Shown piece after piece: positions 60,015 through 64,000 of a stretch of 64,000 nt of DNA; the stretch's first letter is position 1; each line of letters starts with the position of its first letter. This DNA comes from Larkinella humicola (lineage in GTDB: Bacteria > Bacteroidota > Bacteroidia > Cytophagales > Spirosomataceae). The stretch spans positions 186,001-250,000 of the forward strand of contig NZ_VTWS01000002.1 of the NCBI RefSeq assembly GCF_008727875.1. Direction: 5' to 3'. Under the pieces are notes generated by a model. The model was given only the letters and a program-made list of their open reading frames with translations, searched no databases and had not been told where the DNA came from. Made by a program: the position numbers and the translations under genes.

Positions 60015-60311
60015 ATGGCAGCACATATCGCTATCCCAATTCCTATGATGCCCGGCAAACAGGACATCGAAATCGAAGTCACCATCAACGGCAAGCGGCA
60101 GGAATTGCACTACCGCGTGGAGCTGTTTTACTGGGAAGACTGCAACATTCCGACCATCGACCGCGTTGATTGCATCCGACAGATGCTGGCGGGTTATGAT
60201 CAGGACTGGACGCTCTACTACATTGGCTCGCCCACCGACCAGTTTGTGCCGATCACCTTCGTGAAGCGGGAGGATCTGGTGAAACAACGGCGTATGCTGG
60301 TGGAGTCTTGA
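60015..60311 (+). CDS. Unknown small protein (98 residues)
   Basis: No family is recognised. The translation is soluble, without signal peptide or transmembrane segment. It opens MAAHIAIPIPMMPGKQDIEI, has a dense aromatic/acidic middle (VELFYWEDCNIPT, GYDQDWTLYYIGSP) and ends in a charged helix (KREDLVKQRRMLVES). The gene begins 25 bp after permease P13 with an ordinary ATG and no hairpin between them, so it is likely translated from the same transcript. An inverted repeat follows its stop. Good codon use and the fixed position argue that it is a real gene; function cannot be guessed. Confidence 0.65.
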   Translation: MAAHIAIPIPMMPGKQDIEIEVTINGKRQELHYRVELFYWEDCNIPTIDRVDCIRQMLAGYDQDWTLYYIGSPTDQFVPITFVKREDLVKQRRMLVES

Positions 60312-60321
60312 GTAGAAGAGG

Positions 60322-60418
60322 TTATTTCGCGGAGTTGAGCGGAGGAAAAAAGAGGAGTTAAGCAGAGATTTATACCTCCGCTTAACTCCTTTCTTCTCCG
60401 CTCAACTCCGCGAAATAA
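60322..60418. terminator. Nested inverted repeat between convergent genes (two-way terminator)
   Basis: Outer arms 60322-60344 and 60396-60418 are perfect over 23 bp (TTATTTCGCGGAGTTGAGCG and so on). Inner arms 60353-60367 and 60376-60390 pair with one mismatch. It lies between the stop of the small unknown gene and the susD stop. Confidence 0.8.
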
Positions 60419-60422
60419 TCAC

Positions 60423-62003
60423 TTATTTATTCTTATCCCACCACAACGGCGTTGCCGCGTTGTCCGGGCCGCCTAGCAGGGCAACGGCTGCTTTGACCGC
60501 TGCCGTGTTGGAAGTTTCTTCCAGCAGCAGGAACGGGATCCGGCGGGGATAGGACGTCGTCGGAACATCGGTGTTGACCGAGTTGACCACCGGGTACAAT
60601 TTCGGAAACCGGGTCCGGCGAACTTCGGCCCACGCTTCGATGCCGTCTGGATACACCGCCAGCCATTTCTGCGTACCAATCTGCTCCCGCTGAATGGCTT
60701 CCGTCGCGCCCCATTTGACCGGGATCGTCGACAAAGCCGGTGATTTCTGTTGATCCTGCGGAGCAACCGGCGTTTTGGTGCTGACGATGTACGCGTCGGT
60801 CAGGGCGCTGCTGATTCCCCAGCCATCCATCGACGCCCGGATGCCTTTCTCATAGGCCTGTTGTGCCGTAGTACCACCCACATTCCAGCCATTCAGAGCC
60901 GCTTCAGCCACCAGAAAATACGCTTCGGCGGTGTGCATAATGTCCTGTTTGGTAGCGTATTGCTGCGCCCAGGCCGACCCGACTCCGGTATTTTTAACCC
61001 AACGATCGCCAATGTTGGAATTGTTGTCGTTGTTGTTGAGCGGATCGGTCAACTCAACGGAACCCAGTCCGTTGCGGACGCCTTCGTACGTTTTGGTGTT
61101 GAAAGCCGGCTGAAAATAAATCCCAATCCGGGGATCATCGAAGCCTTTCAGGATCGACTCCATCGACGCACTCATCCGAAACTCACCCCAGCCGGAAATT
61201 GTCGCCAGACCGTTGTAATCATTCCCCACCTGGTTTTTGGTCATCAGCGCATTGTCGGCAACGTCGGTCAGCAAGCCGCCCGCGATGGCAGCCTCCGCTT
61301 CGGTTTTAGCCCGAGCCGGGTCTACTTTCGAAATCCGCATTGCCAGCCGCAACCGCAGCGTGTTGGCAAATTTGATCCATTTGTTGACATCGCCCGCGTA
61401 GATGATGTCGTAGCTTCCGTACGGTTTTTCCGCCGTTTTGCCTTTCAAAACCGTCGTAGCAGCCGCCAGGCGTTTGAAAAAGTCGTCGTAAATTTTGTCC
61501 TGCGGATCATATTTGACGCTGTTGGCCGGAATACCCGCGTCGAAATACGGCACCGGGCCGTAGTAATCCGTCAGGCGGTGAAACGCAAACACCCACCAGA
61601 TGCTGGCCAGTGCATACTGCGACGAAGTCGGGTCGGTCTGGTCGAACAGTGTTTTCAACTGCGGCACCACCTGTGTGTAAATCGGATTCCAGTGCGAGTT
61701 GATCCAGGTGCGGTGCATAAAATACCGGTCCGACTGGAAGTTCGGCGTCGTGGTAGCGTAGTATTGGGCATACAGATCCGCAAACAGATTCTGGGCTGTC
61801 TGGTACGTACCGGCGGCATACGACGCCTGTTGTTGCGCCCGCGAAAACAAATACGGAAGTTCCGTCGCGCTCAACGTAGTGATGGCGGTTTTGCTGGTAT
61901 TGATTTCGTCAAAATCGCTTGTGCAGCCACTCCAAATGCCGGCTGCCCCGGCAATCAGGACCCCAATTGATAACTTGGTAAATTTATTGACGGGTATTTT
62001 CAT
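60423..62003 (-). CDS. SusD/RagB-like outer-membrane lipoprotein (SusD-like_2 type)
   Basis: 526 residues from the ATG at 62003; an upstream in-frame start gives no better leader. The N-terminus has a lipoprotein signal (SIGVLIAGAAGIWSGC) with Cys in the lipobox, then DFDEINTSKTAITTL, typical of the SusD-like_2 family. Many helices follow, with the TPR-like pattern WWVFAFHRLTDYYGPVPYFD (about 130). SusD proteins sit on the cell surface and help load nutrients, usually glycans or peptides, into the SusC channel. It is the second gene of the susC-susD pair; an inverted repeat separates the two. No glycoside hydrolase or sensor is next to it here, so the substrate is open. Confidence 0.92.
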   Translation of the reverse strand: MKIPVNKFTKLSIGVLIAGAAGIWSGCTSDFDEINTSKTAITTLSATELPYLFSRAQQQASYAAGTYQTAQNLFADLYAQYYATTTPNFQSDRYFMHRTWINSHWNPIYTQVVPQLKTLFDQTDPTSSQYALASIWWVFAFHRLTDYYGPVPYFDAGIPANSVKYDPQDKIYDDFFKRLAAATTVLKGKTAEKPYGSYDIIYAGDVNKWIKFANTLRLRLAMRISKVDPARAKTEAEAAIAGGLLTDVADNALMTKNQVGNDYNGLATISGWGEFRMSASMESILKGFDDPRIGIYFQPAFNTKTYEGVRNGLGSVELTDPLNNNDNNSNIGDRWVKNTGVGSAWAQQYATKQDIMHTAEAYFLVAEAALNGWNVGGTTAQQAYEKGIRASMDGWGISSALTDAYIVSTKTPVAPQDQQKSPALSTIPVKWGATEAIQREQIGTQKWLAVYPDGIEAWAEVRRTRFPKLYPVVNSVNTDVPTTSYPRRIPFLLLEETSNTAAVKAAVALLGGPDNAATPLWWDKNK

Positions 62004-62039
62004 GGTTCGTTCAATATTGATTATTGATTCTGAAAAATT

Positions 62040-62108
62040 AGCCCCCAATCCCCTAAAGGGGGCTCAAAAATCCGGATTGATAAAGCCCCCTTTAGGGGGT
62101 TGGGGGCT
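62040..62108. repeat. 25-bp inverted repeat between susC and susD (CCCCTAAA type)
   Basis: Arms 62040-62064 and 62084-62108 pair with one mismatch; the loop holds TCCGGATTGA. The words AGCCCCCAATCCCCTAAAGG match the repeat at 28797-28897, which also has ATCCGGATT in its loop. In the susC-susD direction it could reduce read-through, lowering or stabilising susD mRNA. Confidence 0.85.
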
Positions 62109-62142
62109 TTTATCGGACAATTCTTTTATTTCAGAATGTCGA

Positions 62143-64000
62143 TTAGAATCCTAATTTTAAGTTAAGACCAACCGTGCGGGTCGACGGCAACGCGCCGTAT
62201 TCAGAACCCTGGTAGTTGGCCGCACTCAGGTTCACATCCGGGTCAAACGGCAGCTTGCGGGTTTTCAAACCGGGAATGTCCATCGTGGCGTTGCCCCGGT
62301 AGAAGAAAAACAGGTTGCGGGCCGTGAGGGACAAGCGGGCGTTTTTGATGAAAAAGCCTTGCGGGAAAGGAATATTATACCCCAAAGTTGCTTCTCTCAG
62401 CCGAACGTTCGTGGTTGAATACGCAAAAAACTCGCCCCAGGTATAGCGTCCCTGCGATACGGTTTGCCAGAATTGCTCAGCCGTAACCGCTTTCGTGTTG
62501 GTTTCGCCCGTTGCCGTTACGCCCGGCAATACCCAGCCGCCTTCGCGGTTTTCGAGGGTGTATTCGGCCGTTCCGTCATACGCCAGGTTGCCATCCGTTC
62601 CGGAAACCATGATGCCACCCACCCGGCCGTCGACCAGGAAGCTCATCACGAAATTCTTGTACGAAAACGTGTTGCTAAACCCGAACGTCAGCTTGGGGTT
62701 GAAGTTTCCGATGGTTTTGAAAGCACTCACCACCGGCAAGCCACTGGCATTCACGAGCAAACGATCCTGCGCGTCTCTTGCCCAGCCATACGCCTGAAGA
62801 TCCCCGTAGGAACCGCCTTCCGTCACCACGGCTGTCGTCGTCCGTGTGTTTCCGCCCAGCGTAGCACTCTTGATGTTCGGGTGGAGTTCAACGATGGTAT
62901 TGACGTTCCGGGCAAAGTTCAGCGAGGCATCCCAGGTAAAGCTATTGCCTTTCAACGGCGACGCACTCAGGGTCAGTTCAAAACCTTTGTTGTTGATTTT
63001 TCCGGCATTGACGAACTGGCTGGCAAAACCCGATGCCGGAGCCAGACCCAGCGAAAGCAACTGGTTGACCGTGTTGCTGTTGTAGTAAGTAAAATCAACC
63101 CCTAAGCGGCCACCCAAAAACCGGACATCGGCCCCGAATTCGGTGGATGACGAGATTTCCGGTTTCAGGTTTTCAGCCGGGCGGGTCGTGCTGCGGGAAA
63201 TATAACCGCCCGTTCCACCCTGTGAGAACGCATACGTCTGGAGCAGGCTATATGGCGCGGCATCGTTCCCCACCTGCGCCCACGACCCCCGCAGTTTGGC
63301 AAAGCTGATCCAGTTTGGCAGTTTAACCGCATCGGAAAGAATGACGTTGGCACCAAATGACGAATAAATGTAGGAATATGGTTTGGGCAGCGTAGACGAC
63401 CAGTCGTTCCGCACTGAAGCATCGACGGTCAGGTAATCGCGGAACGAAACCGAAGCGGTTCCGAATACGTATTGCAGTTCTTTTTCGCTATACCCGGTAA
63501 TCTGGGTCAGGTTCGACGCAAACGACAGATCGAAGCGGTTGGCAACCGACAAACCGTTGGTGCTGGCTCCCACCTGGGAGAACCGGTTATAAGTCGATCC
63601 GGCTCCCACGTTGTAGGTCACGGCGAAGTCTTTTCCGACGTTGTTGTTTCCGGAAATGATCACATCCATGTTGCGCTCCAGTTGCTCGCCCGTATAATCC
63701 GAATACGATCCACCCGCACCGGCAAACAGCAGCGTGTTGTTGGCATACCCGAAGTTGTAGCGATCGGCATACCAGTCATAACTGAGCCGCCCCTGCACAT
63801 TCAGCCAGTCGGTCAACTGGTATTTGGCCGAACCGAGGGCAATCACCCGGTTCCGTTTTTCGAGCGCAAACGTTTTGTTGAGCGTCCAGTAGGGGTTCAT
63901 ATAAATCCCCGAGCTGGTCCAGTAGGTCGGTTTGCCGTTGGCGTCTTCATACGTATTGTAGACGTTGTTCAGATCAACACTGCGCGGCACTTTGTAGAGG
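62143..64000 (-). CDS. SusC/RagA-type TonB-dependent outer-membrane receptor, C-terminal part (5' end outside window)
   Basis: The frame is open to the right edge (LYK precedes the GTG at 63990), so this is the C-terminal 619 residues or so of a protein usually about 1000 residues long. It contains repeated beta-barrel strand patterns such as YNSNTVNQLLSLGLAPASGF, NKGFELTLSASPLKGNSFTW and LTARNLFFFYRG, and ends in GLNLKLGF with the terminal Phe typical of outer-membrane barrels. SusC forms the channel whose lid is SusD and uses TonB energy. The plug domain and CarboxypepD-like N-terminal extension lie outside the window. susD follows in the same operon. Confidence 0.93.
   Translation of the reverse strand, partial: LYKVPRSVDLNNVYNTYEDANGKPTYWTSSGIYMNPYWTLNKTFALEKRNRVIALGSAKYQLTDWLNVQGRLSYDWYADRYNFGYANNTLLFAGAGGSYSDYTGEQLERNMDVIISGNNNVGKDFAVTYNVGAGSTYNRFSQVGASTNGLSVANRFDLSFASNLTQITGYSEKELQYVFGTASVSFRDYLTVDASVRNDWSSTLPKPYSYIYSSFGANVILSDAVKLPNWISFAKLRGSWAQVGNDAAPYSLLQTYAFSQGGTGGYISRSTTRPAENLKPEISSSTEFGADVRFLGGRLGVDFTYYNSNTVNQLLSLGLAPASGFASQFVNAGKINNKGFELTLSASPLKGNSFTWDASLNFARNVNTIVELHPNIKSATLGGNTRTTTAVVTEGGSYGDLQAYGWARDAQDRLLVNASGLPVVSAFKTIGNFNPKLTFGFSNTFSYKNFVMSFLVDGRVGGIMVSGTDGNLAYDGTAEYTLENREGGWVLPGVTATGETNTKAVTAEQFWQTVSQGRYTWGEFFAYSTTNVRLREATLGYNIPFPQGFFIKNARLSLTARNLFFFYRGNATMDIPGLKTRKLPFDPDVNLSAANYQGSEYGALPSTRTVGLNLKLGF

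Noticed and set aside
60750-61970. Long open frame of 406 codons on the plus strand inside susD
   Set aside because: It is the antisense of a well-supported SusD protein; the translation is rich in Arg, His and Phe in the manner of a shadow frame and has no domain.

Overview
The window looks like a chromosomal segment of a Bacteroidota bacterium of the order Cytophagales (Spirosoma/Larkinella-like). This is inferred from a SusC/SusD pair, several promoters of the Bacteroidota type (TTG-N19/20-TAnnTTTG), the absence of clear Shine-Dalgarno sequences, and a long tandem array of FtsX/MacB-type permeases of about 800 residues. No rRNA, tRNA, CRISPR array, phage or transposase was seen.

Layout. 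1-16300: housekeeping and accessory genes. These are the end of a polysaccharide deacetylase and a glycosyltransferase (the tail of a surface-polysaccharide cluster), aspS, a secreted DinB-like protein, a MoeB-rhodanese fusion, an AraC regulator next to an SDR oxidoreductase, a secreted amidohydrolase, a metallophosphoesterase, a DnaQ-like exonuclease, a VanX-like dipeptidase, a fused SpmA-SpmB membrane protein, a 57-residue orphan protein, a NagZ-beta-lactamase fusion and a second DinB protein. 16332-18284: a visibly AT-rich polytopic membrane protein of unknown function.

18470-59989: the main system. A response regulator of the NtrC type and its histidine kinase (minus strand) diverge from an operon on the plus strand that encodes a HlyD-type periplasmic adaptor, one MacB-type ATPase, a small secreted protein and nine full-length permeases (P1-P9). 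After an inserted module (AraC regulator, an HbpS/GlcG-like gene broken by an amber codon, and a glutathione-independent formaldehyde dehydrogenase) four more permeases follow (P10-P13). Upstream of both the adaptor gene and P10 I see the same regulatory layout: two 16-bp dyads of the type TGTCCG-N4-CGGACA with centres exactly 21 bp apart, then about 62-65 bp downstream a sigma-54-like TGG-N8-TTGG element. This links both halves of the array to the adjacent NtrC-type regulator. One ATPase and one adaptor appear to serve thirteen permeases whose periplasmic domains differ strongly, while their N-termini, coupling helices and C-termini are nearly constant. No outer-membrane TolC-like factor is present in the window.

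Most gaps between permeases hold inverted repeats built from degenerate 7-bp words (GAGTKAW). Other gaps hold long perfect inverted repeats of different word families. A Uma2-family nuclease gene sits backwards between P3 and P4.

60015-64000: a small unknown protein, then on the minus strand a SusD-like lipoprotein and the C-terminal part of its SusC partner, which runs off the right edge.
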